Assembly (NCBI GenBank): GCA_051294375.1
Contig: JBJCIZ010000239.1
Coordinates: 3,759,075-3,823,074, forward strand
Reading direction: 5' to 3'
Length of the DNA: 64,000 nt
From: Paraspadella gotoi
Lineage: Eukaryota > Chaetognatha
Under the pieces are notes generated by a model. That model was not told the DNA's origin. It saw only the letters and a program-made list of their open reading frames with translations, and searched no databases. Of the stretch, positions 21,485 through 32,648 are shown one piece after another. How positions within the stretch are numbered: position 1 is the stretch's first letter; every line of letters starts with the position of its first letter. A program made the translations under genes and the position numbers.

Positions 21485-23398
21485 GAAAAATAATACAATA
21501 TTTAACCCTGTAATTTAAAATTTATACTTAAATTCTTAACCACAAATCCTAACTTTTAACCCTAAACCCTAATTATTAACTTAATCATTAACCTTCACTA
21601 TTAAGTTTAAACTAATTTTTAAGCTTCGCCACGTTAACTTGCATCGTGTCATAAGCAATTTAACGCATGAGACGATAAAAAAGCATTGAGCAAAACTAAT
21701 AGCTTTAAAAATAAAACGATATCTGTAAGAAAAAAAAAAATTTACGCCAAATTTCAGCTTAGGCGCTTTGCGAAAATCCGGCTAAGTTTTGGTGAACCTT
21801 GCCACAAAAACATTAAGTAGTTGATTTAATTTAATTAATGAAATTAAATCGGGGTTAGTGGGGGTTTAGGGTTAAGGGTAGTTTAGGGTTGGTTGGGGAA
21901 ATTAAGTAATAAGTTTTTTAAAATAGATATTTTTTCAAGTAGTTTTTCTAAAGACGTCAGTAGGCAGTCCAGGCTAGTTTCTTTTTTTTTTTGTCTTTCT
22001 TTCACCTGTTAAGAAAACTTGTTTTCTGCCGATTCGCTTTTCTGACAACTAATTTTGTGGATTGTTACAAGACTGAAAAGATTATATCAGAATTTTGCCT
22101 TAGCGCACTTTTCTATTGTATTATTTACGGTTCGTAAACAAGTTAATACTCGGAAGTATATACAATTGTTTTCTAATCGAATACTGATTTAGGCATATAA
22201 CGTACAGTATGAATATTAGAGCGTAGGCAAAGTCACGTATGAAAATTCTAATGGTCAATTTTGAACAACGTACTACTATTAAATTGGTGAGGATAGCATT
22301 AAGTCTAGACTTAAGTCATTAAGCATTAAGTCAAAACAAGGTTCTCTTTTTAGGGCAACCTTCGAGGCTGACGACGACGACGACAGCGAAGATGAAAACG
22401 AAGAAGACAACGACGAAAAAAAAAACGATAACGACGACAACGACGAATACAAAAACTCCAATGGTGATTCTGATTAAAAATCAGCGGAAGACGACGACGA
22501 CGACGATAAGGATGAAAACGAAGGCGACGACGATAACGACGAATAGGACGATGACGACGAGTAGATTTAGACGATCTGATATTTGCGGTCAGCCTGGGAG
22601 GTCGACTTTAGGTGGCCCAACCGAAACAGGTGGTCGATATCTTTGGCTCGAATCTTCTTAAACGTCTGAAACCTTTCCGCTGTTTTTTTGTTTGTTTTTT
22701 TTTTTTGGCAACGATTATCGAAAGAAACAAGAAACTTGTTTGCCAGACATCGATCGGAAATTCTCGAAATAAATGAGCGAATTTTTTTTTTTTTATAAAT
22801 ATAAAGGAACTTCGTCTAAAAATAGAAATGTATCAAGTCAAGTCGCGTTTATCGATTTTAAGTCGCGAAATGTTATTACGAGATATTATAGTTTAACAAA
22901 CTTGTAGTATTTATGCCATCCTTATTACCAGAAGACAATACCTACTGAAAATAGATGGATAATATAAGTTTAAGATAATTAAAAAGAGAATACAAAAGTA
23001 TAGAAATAAAGAATTAAAAATTTAAAAAAACATGTAATATTTTAAAATTGGCAAAATTCAAAAATTAATTTTCAAATTTCCATAATGATCGTGAAACAAG
23101 TTTATAAAAAAAATTTATCAGCATATTTAACAAAAATTATATTTAACTAAACAGTCGCTCGTCACGTACATGTAGAAAGAAGCGGGTAAAAAAAAAACAA
23201 AAGGAAAAAAAAAAACATTTAAAAGACACAGATAAAAAAAGATCATAGATGATTTTTTTCGCGTCGAACTCTTTCAATTTTTTTCTTTTCGCCGTCGTCG
23301 TCGTCGTCATTTCCTCGATTTCCGATTTTCGATCCCTGGAAATTTTCTTCCGCCAACTTCGCCGTCATTTGAGCGGCGATTTCGGCGTCGGCGGCGTC
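21037..23398. other. Intergenic stretch between divergent 14-3-3 and GST genes
   Basis: Promoter-bearing flank for both genes with no clear motifs. It holds a decayed hammerhead-like copy (21409), (GA)n at 21453-21480, telomere-like CCCTAA/TTAGGG fragments (21545-21600 and 21850-21900) and a GAC/GAA-rich acidic-coding-like tract (22370-22560) that I do not call a gene. Confidence 0.6.
21409..21444 (-). ncRNA. Decayed hammerhead-ribozyme-like motif beside (GA)n
   Basis: Minus strand: AACG, CTAATGA (core G changed to A), a shortened stem II, then GAAACATGTACGTT. Helix I (AACG/CGTT) is still paired. A (CT)n tract lies upstream on the same strand (21453-21480), as in the intact copies. Confidence 0.5.
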
Positions 23399-26300
23399 AT
23401 GCAGGACGCCGGCTACGACGGCGGAAGGACGCCGAAGAATCGCGCACTCAGCAGCGAGAATTCTCACGGTAAAAAAAAGGCAATGTATGTCGCGATAGTA
23501 ATTTTTTTTTCATACAAACATTAACATACTGACACCAAGAAACAAACGCACGAACAGGCAAACAAACTTTCTCACGCTAACATTTTGAAATGAGGAATGA
23601 GGAATTGCAGGTGACAAAACCAGTTTCAGTTTATCAAGACTTTTCAAAATTATTTAATTATTTAAATTCGAGACTTCTTAAGTTAATAATTTTAAAAAAA
23701 TACACACACTGTGGTAGATACTATTATTTTGAATTCAAAAATTATCACATTTATAGATTTACTTTATCGTACCCGTCCAAATCCACGCAGAACCTCCCCC
23801 TCCTCCCAAGGATTTCGTGCGAATCTATTCGATGCGCTTTTGTCCCTACGCGCATCGACTTCGCCTAGTTGCCGCCGCGGAAAATGTGGCGCACGAGATC
23901 GTCAACATCGATCTTCGAAAAGTAAGTTATTGCGAAACGAAAAGGGAATCGAGGCTAAGAATTATACATTGTTATTATTATATTATTAAAATAATATGGA
24001 AGCACATATAGTAGTAGCACATCATATATTAGTTTTAGAAGAACGAAAAACGAAAAACGACAAATCCCAACATATTGAAATGCGGAAATTGAAAAAAAAA
24101 ACCAAAAAACCAAACAAAAATCAATTGATGATTGAAGCGTGACATAAAAAACACACATAAACATTAAAATAAAAACCTTTCAGGTAGTGAATATTTTCCC
24201 CGATTATTTATTTATGTTAACAAAGTTTGTGCTTTCGCGCAAGTTTAATCCACTGCGTTGTCGAAAAAATTGAAAACCCATACGGATTCAGTCAGCCTCT
24301 TTGGCAGTGACTCGATAAATCTCCGGCGCCCTCGCCAGCGCCACTCTCCCTTCCATGAGCGGCGGGTCCGATCCTTCCGCCCATTGAAACTCGATCCGCT
24401 GCAGCAGCCGCACGGTGAAGACGAAGACCTGCAGCAGCGCCAGCCGCTCCCCGGTGCAGCGACGAGGCCCCAGGCCGAAAGGGAACAAGTTTTCGCTTTT
24501 TTTGTAGCGTCCTTTTCGTCGAGGAATCTTGGAAGGAAAGGGAGGGGGGGGGGGCGAGAGACCATAGAAAGAAAAATTTAACTTGACCCAAACAAATAAT
24601 AATATATATAATATATATAATACATAACAATAAAAAACCGGGAGCGCATCGCCCCCCACGAACCGAGAAGAAGGGAGGGAGAGAGAGATAGAAAGGGATT
24701 TTTTTGATTTGATTTGTAATGCTCAAAAATGTGAGAGAGAGAGAGAGACAGACACGAACGAACCTCTCCGGGCGAAACTCGAAGGGCTCGTCCCAAATCT
24801 CCGGATCGTTGTGACATCCCCACAGATTAGGGATGACGTTGACGTCTTCCGGAATCCGGAACCCGCCGAGAGTGACTCCCGGAACTAAGGGTCGATGCCA
24901 GGGCGTGATGTCGGCGATCGAGGATCGTCTGAAGACCTCGTCGAGGAACGCCCGAAGATAGGGAAGCTCCTTGATGATGCCCATCGTGGGAACGCCGTCG
25001 AGCCCGATCTCGGCCTCGACCTCAGCGGCGAGTTGGGCCTTGATCTCGGGTCTGTGGATCAGCCAGGCGACGACCCAATTGAGGGCGGAAGTGGTCGTTT
25101 CGGTGCCGCCGGCGAAAAGGTCGACGAGGGCTTCCTGAAAAAAAATAGGGGGGGGGGGATCATTACTTTTTAATAGCTTGCAAAGCCCTTAGCGGACTTA
25201 CCCACATCGCAACCCCCCCCCCACCGCAAACTGCCACACCTGCACGTTCTCCGAGACAGATCCTCCGCCGCCGGCCGCCTCCGCCTCTCCAATATAACCG
25301 CGTCCACGAAATCCCTGGGGTCTCGGGATCGAGATTTAGCTCGTGTCGCTCGAAGCCTGGTCCAGGTGGCTCGGATGAAGGCTTTGGCGTCGCGAAGGCG
25401 GCGGACGCGGCGGGTCGGGCAAATGATCGTCAGGGCGGGCCAGAGGTTGTATATGGGTGCAGAGGAGGTATCGGAATCCGTCGAAGTAGGCACCAAGGCT
25501 TCGTGAAAGCGGGAGGGGGGTTCGCCGTACTCGGGCGTTCGCTTTTTTTTTTTTTTTATTTCAACGGCCGGGGGAAATAAAAATTTTAAATTTAACGAAA
25601 TTAGAAATTATACGTATATGGTGTTCTAAAATCCACCAACCGTTCATCAGCGTTACGGTGTTACAGCCTGATCCGAAGCTAAGGGACTGTCTATATTGAA
25701 CGGTTCTGTCACTAACACTTAACAATAATTACTGTCTCTTCAGGACTGCTTATAATGAACGGTTCTGTCGCTAACTCATAACGATAATTACACTCTCTTC
25801 ACGTAAAATAAAATAAAATGCGGATATAATATTATAAACAAACATAACAAACCGCGTATTCACCTCAATATGACGTTGGAAATGACGTTAGTCGTCGCGA
25901 TCTTCAAAAAGACTTCCGGTTCGAAGGCGGCACCTCCCGTCCGAAGCAGTTCGTCCACAAGGGCATCCGCCTCCGCGACAACCTTCTGCTCTATTCGCTC
26001 GCCACCCAAGCCTCTTCCCGATAGGGTCATCAGCGCGAACCTGTGTAGAGACGGGGAGCGGGTTAACGAACCAATCTCGAGTCTCGGGATTCCAAACTTT
26101 CAATCCCGGAGCTCCCCAGCTTTTTGGAACAACCAGGCCGATGATCTGAAGTCACCACCGAGGGTTCGAAGCCCCCCCCCAGAGTTAGAGATCCTTCGAG
26201 CACAAAACAGGGAAAAAAAAAACAGAGACATAACGAAACAAAAAAAACAAAGAGGGTCCAACCTGTGAAACTCCTTCCAACTCGGCGACGCTGACTGGGC

Positions 26301-26934
26301 CGCGATCCCCAAAAAATTTGGATTGAGCGCCGTCGCCGCTGGATTGGCGCCTTTTACCCGACCCGCCAAATCTCTACGCGTCAACATTTCTCGAACGACG
26401 TCGATCTCGTTGAGGACGACGAAGAGCGCCCGACCGAAGAGCGGGCGGAACCGGAAGACGGGCCCGTGCGTCGCCCGCCACTCGAAGAGGGCCTTGGGGA
26501 GGCGCTCGGGGGTCATGCCCGCGTGACCGAAGAGCCAGTGGCCTCGCGGGCCGAAGGGGACGTTGCAGGGGGGGCGGGAGGGGCGGTTGAGGAAGTAGAT
26601 GAGGAGGAGGAGGATGAGTAGGAGGAAGAGGACGAGGAGGACGAGAATGACGAAGGCGAGAGTCGGCGGCGTCGTTGATGAGGCGTCGAAATGAAGCGAC
26701 ATTGTTTTTTTTTTGTTTTGTTTTATTCGTTTAGATTTACTGTTTTACGTTGAGGAAAAAAAAAATGGCGACTGTGGAATAATTAATGAGACGATTGAAT
26801 GGAAATGGATTTCTTTCATTAATCGAAGAAAGGTTGAAAAATATTTTAGAGTTGTCCTCAATATTGGCGAGATGAAAAAAATCGAGTTTAGAGTTCGATA
26901 GACGCAGGTCGAATGAAGCTCTTGCTGTCGGAGG

Positions 26935-27027
<93 letters not shown>

Positions 27028-27486
27028 GATCTATAGTAGTATCATAGTGGCCACTAGTGGTCAAAGACACGTCCTTTACCAAATTAACTTCTAACTTTTT
27101 TGGTTTACGGTTTAAAACTGTGAATGCGTAGATTACAAGATAGTAAAAATAAAAGTTTAGTTAACTAGTAAACTAACATTCCCTAACCTTTCGTAAAGTT
27201 GTAACTCGTACATCATTTTTTAACTATTTTTCTCGTAAGATAAACAATTCGTTTTTCCAATAATTTAATTTTAACCTTAATGTTTAATTTAAATATTTTT
27301 TTAAACTTTATTTGTATATCCTTTCTTTTTTGTTGTGTTTGTAGATTAAAGAGAGAGTTTGAGTATTTTTACAACAACAATTTAATTTAATAATGGACGA
27401 ACATGCTTATTAATAGCTAATTGTTAATGTTAAAATTTCAGTATACAAAAATATTTTTTAACTGTTGTACATTAAAAATGTATTAT

Positions 27487-27523
<37 letters not shown>

Positions 27524-27621
27524 CATTTCACTTCTTCAAAAACTATCTATCTGTCCTTACCTTTAGCCTATTCTTACCACAGATCGCTGTCCTTTCTCAA
27601 CTCTTTTTTGGAAACTTTGCG

Positions 27622-27681
<60 letters not shown>

Positions 27682-29743
27682 TCTTTTGTAAGAAAATTTT
27701 TTATATAATTTGCCGCTGATGAAGTCTCGAATTTGAGCCGAAACATGTTCGTCCATTATTAAATTAAATTGTCCTTGTAAAAATACTCCAACTGTCTCTT
27801 CAGTTTTTAACCTTATAATTCAGTCCCTAATCCGTAACCTCATTCTCAACCCTAAACCCTAAACCCTCATCCCTAATTTGTAACTCAAACCCATTTTACT
27901 TTGTGGTTCGTCCAATGAGAGAGTCGAATCCGGCTTCCGGCGGATTCTACTCGAGTCGCGGATCCGATTCCATTTTCGGTTCTGATTCCATTTGCGATGC
28001 CCTAAACGTTAGCCCCTGCCCTAATTCCCTAACCCATATCACCCATAAATAAGTCATGTCCCTAACTAAGTCTCCAACCTTATTCTCTAACCTTAATCTC
28101 TAACCTATAATCTAATCTTTAACTCAAAAAAATTAATTATATTCAGAATTCAAGGTAAAACGGAACGTTCTGGTAAAATATGTCCGAAACTTCTCGAAAC
28201 TTTCGCTCTCTTCTCCCCTCAGAAACCCTCGTGGTACGTCCGACTGACCGACAACGGCATTTTCCCGGCGGCCGAGTTTCCCCAAGATGGCGCCGCCGGA
28301 AACGACGGTCGGGGAAAGGTCATCACCGGCTCCATCGAAGCGGCGCGGGAGATAGCTGCTTTAAAAGGTAAGTTCGCGATAAAAGGGGTTTGGAAAAGTT
28401 AATTCGCGATAATTGTTCTATGAAGGTGAACTTTTGATACCGGCTTTGGAAATCAAGTTTCAACGAGCAGCTTAAAAAAGTTCTCCGCTTTGAAATAAGT
28501 TTAAGTTAAATATTAAATATTACAATATTATAATATATAGTTATATTATATAATTATATTAAGTAAATTAGGCAGAGCGTGCACTATCACTGAAGATGCA
28601 AAAATATGAGGAAGTAATAATATATGTAATAAGTAATAATTTTGGGAACTCAAATGATTCGAACAAAGACGGCGACGACGACGACGAATACAACGACGAT
28701 ATTGTTGTACTTTGTGACCCGTAGTGGTCAGTAATAATGATTATATTAGCCCCACTCTTAGACGGCTTTTTCCTTTTTAAGGTCGATCTCGAGAATCCGC
28801 CGCCGCCGCCGCCGCAGCCGCCGACGAAAAGCTCCGATTCTTCGATTCCGTTTTGGTTCCATCTTTCGGCGCCGTTTTGGTCTCGGGCGCCTCGAATTCC
28901 GGCGCCTTGACCCAGTTCGAGGAACATCTCGCCAGATTGGAAGAGTGGTTGGATGAGAAACCGGCGTCGTCGTCCTCGTTTCTAGAGCTCATGATTTGGC
29001 CCTGGATTCACAGACTGCCTGTTCTTCAGGGGATCGCCGGATATCAACTTCCGAAGGCGAGGGGTCTATGAGAACCCAAGCAATTGAATCAATCAAACCA
29101 AAAAAAAAAAAACAATCAATCATTGATGGAAATATAATTATATATAAAGGATGGAAATTCAAAAATGATCTTGTTTTAAATTATCTTTTTCAATCTTTTG
29201 TTTCTCCTTAATCATTCCCTCACGCCTTTTCGGCCTTATTTTCCCAGAGCGCCCCATTTCGTCTTAAACTCAGAATATTTTTTTTTAAGTTAAGAATTAG
29301 AGATTAGGGTTAAGATTAGGTAGGAGATTAAGTTAATTATTAGGGTTAAGGAATATGTTAGTAAGTAGTTAGTAAGGACATTGGTTTAAGGTTAGGGTTA
29401 GCGATTATATATTAGCGGTTTGAGTTAGGGTTGAGGAATAGGTGACGGAGAAGGGTTAGAAATTAGGTCATAAATTTAATAAAAGATTAAGATAAAATAT
29501 TATAGTTAAAATTAAGTTAGAAAAATCGGGCGCTTTTGGAAAAGAGAGCCTTTCTTTCTATCCGTTTTATAATTCCACGCTCAGGATCGCTTCGTCAAAC
29601 TTCGTCGTTGGATCTCTATGATGGAATCTAAACCGGAAGTGGCGTCGACGTCCAACGATCTCGGCGCCGAGATCCGGTACTACGAAACGTATCTCGCCGG
29701 AAATCCGGACGTTGACGCGGGACTGAATGAAGCGAGAGATTGA
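23399..29743 (+). CDS. GSTO-like: Omega-class glutathione S-transferase
   Basis: Glutathione-dependent thioltransferase/dehydroascorbate reductase type GST. Five exons: 23399-23468, 23791-23921, 28223-28367, 28782-29056 and 29585-29743, phases 1, 0, 1, 0, giving 259 aa. Exon 2 has the omega signature IYSMRFCPYAHRLRLV, with Cys41 in the place of the catalytic cysteine and a proline-rich lead (EPPPPPKDF) as in GSTO proteins. Exon 3 begins KPSWYV, matching the KPEWF block. Exon 4 carries the helical domain with FLELMIWPWIHRL (family: YLIWPWFERL). Exon 5 has FVKLRRWISMMESKPEV. The ATG at 23399 is preferred; an in-frame ATG at 23249 would add an unlikely hydrophobic leader. The end of exon 4 needs a GC donor (CCGAAG/GCGAGG) to keep frame, so this is a GC-AG intron or a base error. 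The usual Glu-Ser pair of the glutathione site is replaced by VITGSIEAAREI. Intron 2 (4.3 kb) contains a complete P450 on the other strand. Confidence 0.9.
24288..26702 (-). CDS. Cytochrome P450, CYP2 clan, nested in GST intron
   Basis: Haem monooxygenase anchored in the endoplasmic reticulum. Five minus-strand exons: 26702-26263, 26040-25864, about 25541-25240, 25134-24764 and 24527-24288. Exon 1 gives a leucine/valine membrane anchor (about residues 14-38) and a GPRGHWLFGH substrate-entry segment. Exon 2 reads FALMTLSGRGLGGERIEQ, typical of the CYP2 clan. Exon 3 has YNLWPAL, DPRDFVDAVIL and SENVQ. Exon 4 has the I-helix AGGTETTTSALNW, the K-helix LDEVFRRSS (ExxR) and FRPER. Exon 5 has the haem loop FPFGLGPRRCTGERLAL with its cysteine ligand. 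Exon 3 changes frame twice within recognisable P450 sequence, and exon 5 is one A short in an A7 run (24490-24510). These fit homopolymer errors in a draft assembly rather than decay, because every catalytic motif is intact. TTTATT at about 24209 reads AATAAA on this strand, some 75 bases past the stop codon. Confidence 0.92.
26936..27025. repeat. (GA)n microsatellite
   Basis: About 45 GA units, upstream of the P450 start on the P450's far side and inside GST intron 2. Confidence 0.95.
27296..27405 (-). repeat. 3' fragment of hammerhead element
   Basis: Minus strand: CATGTTCGTCCATTATTAAA onward, then CAACAAAAAAGAAAGGAT and a TACA tail. The sequence 5' of CATG is unrelated, so only the part downstream of the hammerhead core remains. 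Confidence 0.65.
27624..27835 (+). repeat. (CT)n plus hammerhead element copy
   Basis: (CT)n at 27628-27678, hammerhead-like core at 27712-27757, then CCATTATTAAATTAAATTGT, matching the inverted fragment at 27296-27405. Confidence 0.7.
27712..27757 (+). ncRNA. Hammerhead-ribozyme-like motif
   Basis: CG, CTGATGA, extra A, GTCTC/GAGCC (stem II with one mismatch), GAAAC, ATGTT, CG. All core bases CUGAUGA and GAAA are present. Helix I is only two pairs here, so activity is doubtful. Confidence 0.6.
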
Positions 29744-31283
29744 AACGATGTAAGAAGACTTTTTTTAAATTTTTTTTTATTTGTTTAGATTGTACTTGTA
29801 TTATTTTTTTTGTGCTTATATTATATGAATTGCCCCACCGGATTAACTGCTTAATCTTGCGTCAAATAACTGCTGAGGTAGTATGTAACAAGAAAATCTT
29901 TATTTGGCTGCTCTTATGAAAAAGAATTGACTGAGATTATCTGAGTAATCTTGCGTCAAAGAACTGGTAAACTAGTATGTATGTTGTAACATAAAGTCAT
30001 CTAACTAAAAGAAAAATAAAAAGAGAGAAACCATAGCATTTAATTTATTATTTGTTTTCTTCTCTTTTTTAAACATTGAAATAAAAAACATACATAAAGA
30101 GTTAGATAAAAAAAACCCCCAAAATAAACCATCTCGCCTTGTTGAAAATATTATTAAAAAACGTGTTATTTCGACTGATTACTGATTTTAAAAAGTGATC
30201 AAATATGAAGTAAAGTATTTAACGGTCATAAAAAAAAAAAAATAATGTACAAACGAATGACCGATTACATTATCGAATAATTTTGTAAGAATATTTTTTC
30301 TCCTAAAGTTAAACCGGTTTGAGACGCGAAGCCAACCATCTTCTCTGTTATTAAAAACACGCGGATCTAGATTCTTGTCCTAAAAATGAAACAAAAAAAA
30401 ACTGATTGTCCAGATTTTTTTTATATGTAAAGAAACCGACTGTCTAAACTATTCTCTTTTTACTATTTTTACTAAAAATTTTTTTTTTTTTGGGGGGGGG
30501 ATGATAAGGGAAAAATGAAAGATAGAAAGAAAAAGAAAAAAGAAAAAAATAACCTTAAAAAGAACGTAGATCAAAATGTGTTAATTTTTTTATTGTTTAA
30601 AAATAAAAACAAACGAGCAGACTAACCGACCGAAAAGAGTATTTTATCCATTTTTTCTCTAGCCGCTGAGAATAATAACTAGATCTGTCCATCCAATGTA
30701 TTGCGCCGCAGTAACTTTTTTTTACGTGTATTTCCTTGTGATAATATGACTATATTACTAAAAAAAATATGAATAACAAATGTTTTATGGTTTATCACTC
30801 CTTAGCAAAGTTTTATTTCAAACAACCTAACATATGCCGCATTTAAATTGTGATCACGTGACCATAGTTCTGCGTGGTCACGTGATTACAAAAGTTTGAA
30901 ACACATGCATAAGGACCATTCAGTAATGTTTTACCAGTCAGCCAAATATTAACTAATGTATTTATAATATGCACTGCAGACTGACTGTCTTTTATTCTTT
31001 ATAGTTTTTTTTGAAGGCGGCGCTAGCAGTCACCTAGAATTGATATTTTTTTCCTGTCTTAACAAATGAGCAACTAACTATAAGCAGTTTTAACGTAAGT
31101 GGGACAGACCGACGGACAGACTTACCGACCGACAGACCGACCGAAAAGTAACTAATAAAGTTACTCCGCGAGTACTCGCGTCTCAACTCATAAAAAAGAA
31201 ATTAGAAAGAAAGAAAAAGAGACAGTCACCGTTTGGGGATCAAGGAGAAAGACCAGTTTTGTGCCCCGGAGAAAAATTTAGAA

Positions 31284-31316
<33 letters not shown>

Positions 31317-31879
31317 GCGACAAAGGGGAAAGGCTTTAATCTCATTTAAGAAGAAACAGTTTTTTTTTTATAATTGATTTTTTTTTATTTCCGAATATCT
31401 AGACTGTCATTGAACGAATTCAATTGAAGATATTTTTTAACAGCGCATAAGTTCGATTTAATAATTATTTTTTGGTGACATAATTTATAGCATCTTTGAA
31501 CCTTTTTTTTTTTTTAGAAAGCCATTAAAGAACGTAACTATCAATAACTCGGAAAGGTTACCTCAAACCAGTACCTCCAATCTATTTTTAAAGAAAGATT
31601 TCTCCTTTCTCATAATTTCATTCTTAGGATCGCGTTTCGTAAGAAACCAGTTCGAACATTTTCGGTTATAAATCCCAAAGTCAAAGGAAGAGGAAAGACG
31701 TCGGGAGGGTTGGTCACAAAAACGAAGGCACTCAAAGAGCAACAAATCTCGTCAAAAAAAGAAAGGAACTTTTAAAGTTCAAAACACAAGAAGAATATAT
31801 ATACTATATCCCGCCCAAAAAAACAAAACAAAACAATAAAATACAGTAACTAGACAAAATCGTCCGTCAAATAAAAACG
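29744..31879. other. Intergenic stretch between GST and paralogue 2
   Basis: AT-rich with no gene seen. AATAAA-like sites follow the GST stop (about 30014). (GAC)n lies at 31285-31320. The dispersed repeat described at 30660-31190 occupies the middle. Confidence 0.65.
30660..31190 (+). repeat. Dispersed repeat related to 53213-53740
   Basis: Shares ATTGCGCCGCAGT, then GAAGGCGGCGCTAGCAGTC, AACAAATGA.CAACTAACTAT, and AAGTGGGACAGACCGACGG with the ends of both copies of the large block. It lacks the roughly 170-bp hammerhead-bearing piece present there. Confidence 0.75.
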
Positions 31880-32568
31880 ATGTCTTCTAAACTGAACAGC
31901 GAAAAGAGCCGCCCGAGCCTACATCCGCCGCCGCCGCCACTGGCGCCGGTACTCACGCCGCTTTCCCGCCTCTCGTCCTCCTTCGGCTGGCGCGCGAAAA
32001 AACGGGCGACATACGCGCTCATAGCGGCGTTCTATCTGCTGGGAGGCGTCGAATACGGCGTCGTTTTGCCATCGATGTGGCCTTTTTTGAACAACCGCTT
32101 CGGACTGGGACAGGATGGGGCGTTTTTCGGTCTGTTTGCGTAGAGTTGGATGTGATAGGGTTTTGGATGTGATAGGGATTTGGATGTGATAGGGATTTGG
32201 ATGTGATAGGGTTTTGGACGTGATAGGGTTTTGGACGTGATAGGGTTTTTGAAATTTAATTTTACAGCATTTTTTTCATTTCTGAAATTCAAAATTAAAG
32301 TAACGTAGCAACGAACACAGGGAAAATATATCTTAGGAAAAAAGGGTGGTGCTTTAATATGTATGTCAGATTATTATTATTTATTTATTTATTGTGTGTA
32401 AATCCTTTCTTTTTTGTTGTGTTTTGGTTTAAGGAGACGAATAAGTTATTTGCAACAACAATAATTTTTATTATTAGACGAACATGTTTCGGCTCACAAT
32501 TTGAGCCTTCATCAGCGTCAAAGTTTTTGTAAATAACTCACAATTTTTTCTACAAAAGAAGAAGAAGA

Positions 32569-32648
<80 letters not shown>

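Noticed and set aside
22392-22560. Asp/Glu/Asn-rich reading frame (acidic tail-like)
   Set aside because: An isolated GAC/GAA tract with no attached domain. Similar GAC tracts occur at 3548, 31285 and 47545, so simple-sequence origin is likelier.
25640-25660. TTCATCAGCG near 25645, as in the hammerhead elements
   Set aside because: The minus strand reads CGCTGATGAACGGTTGG but has no stem II and no GAAA. It lies in a short local repeat of P450 intron 2.
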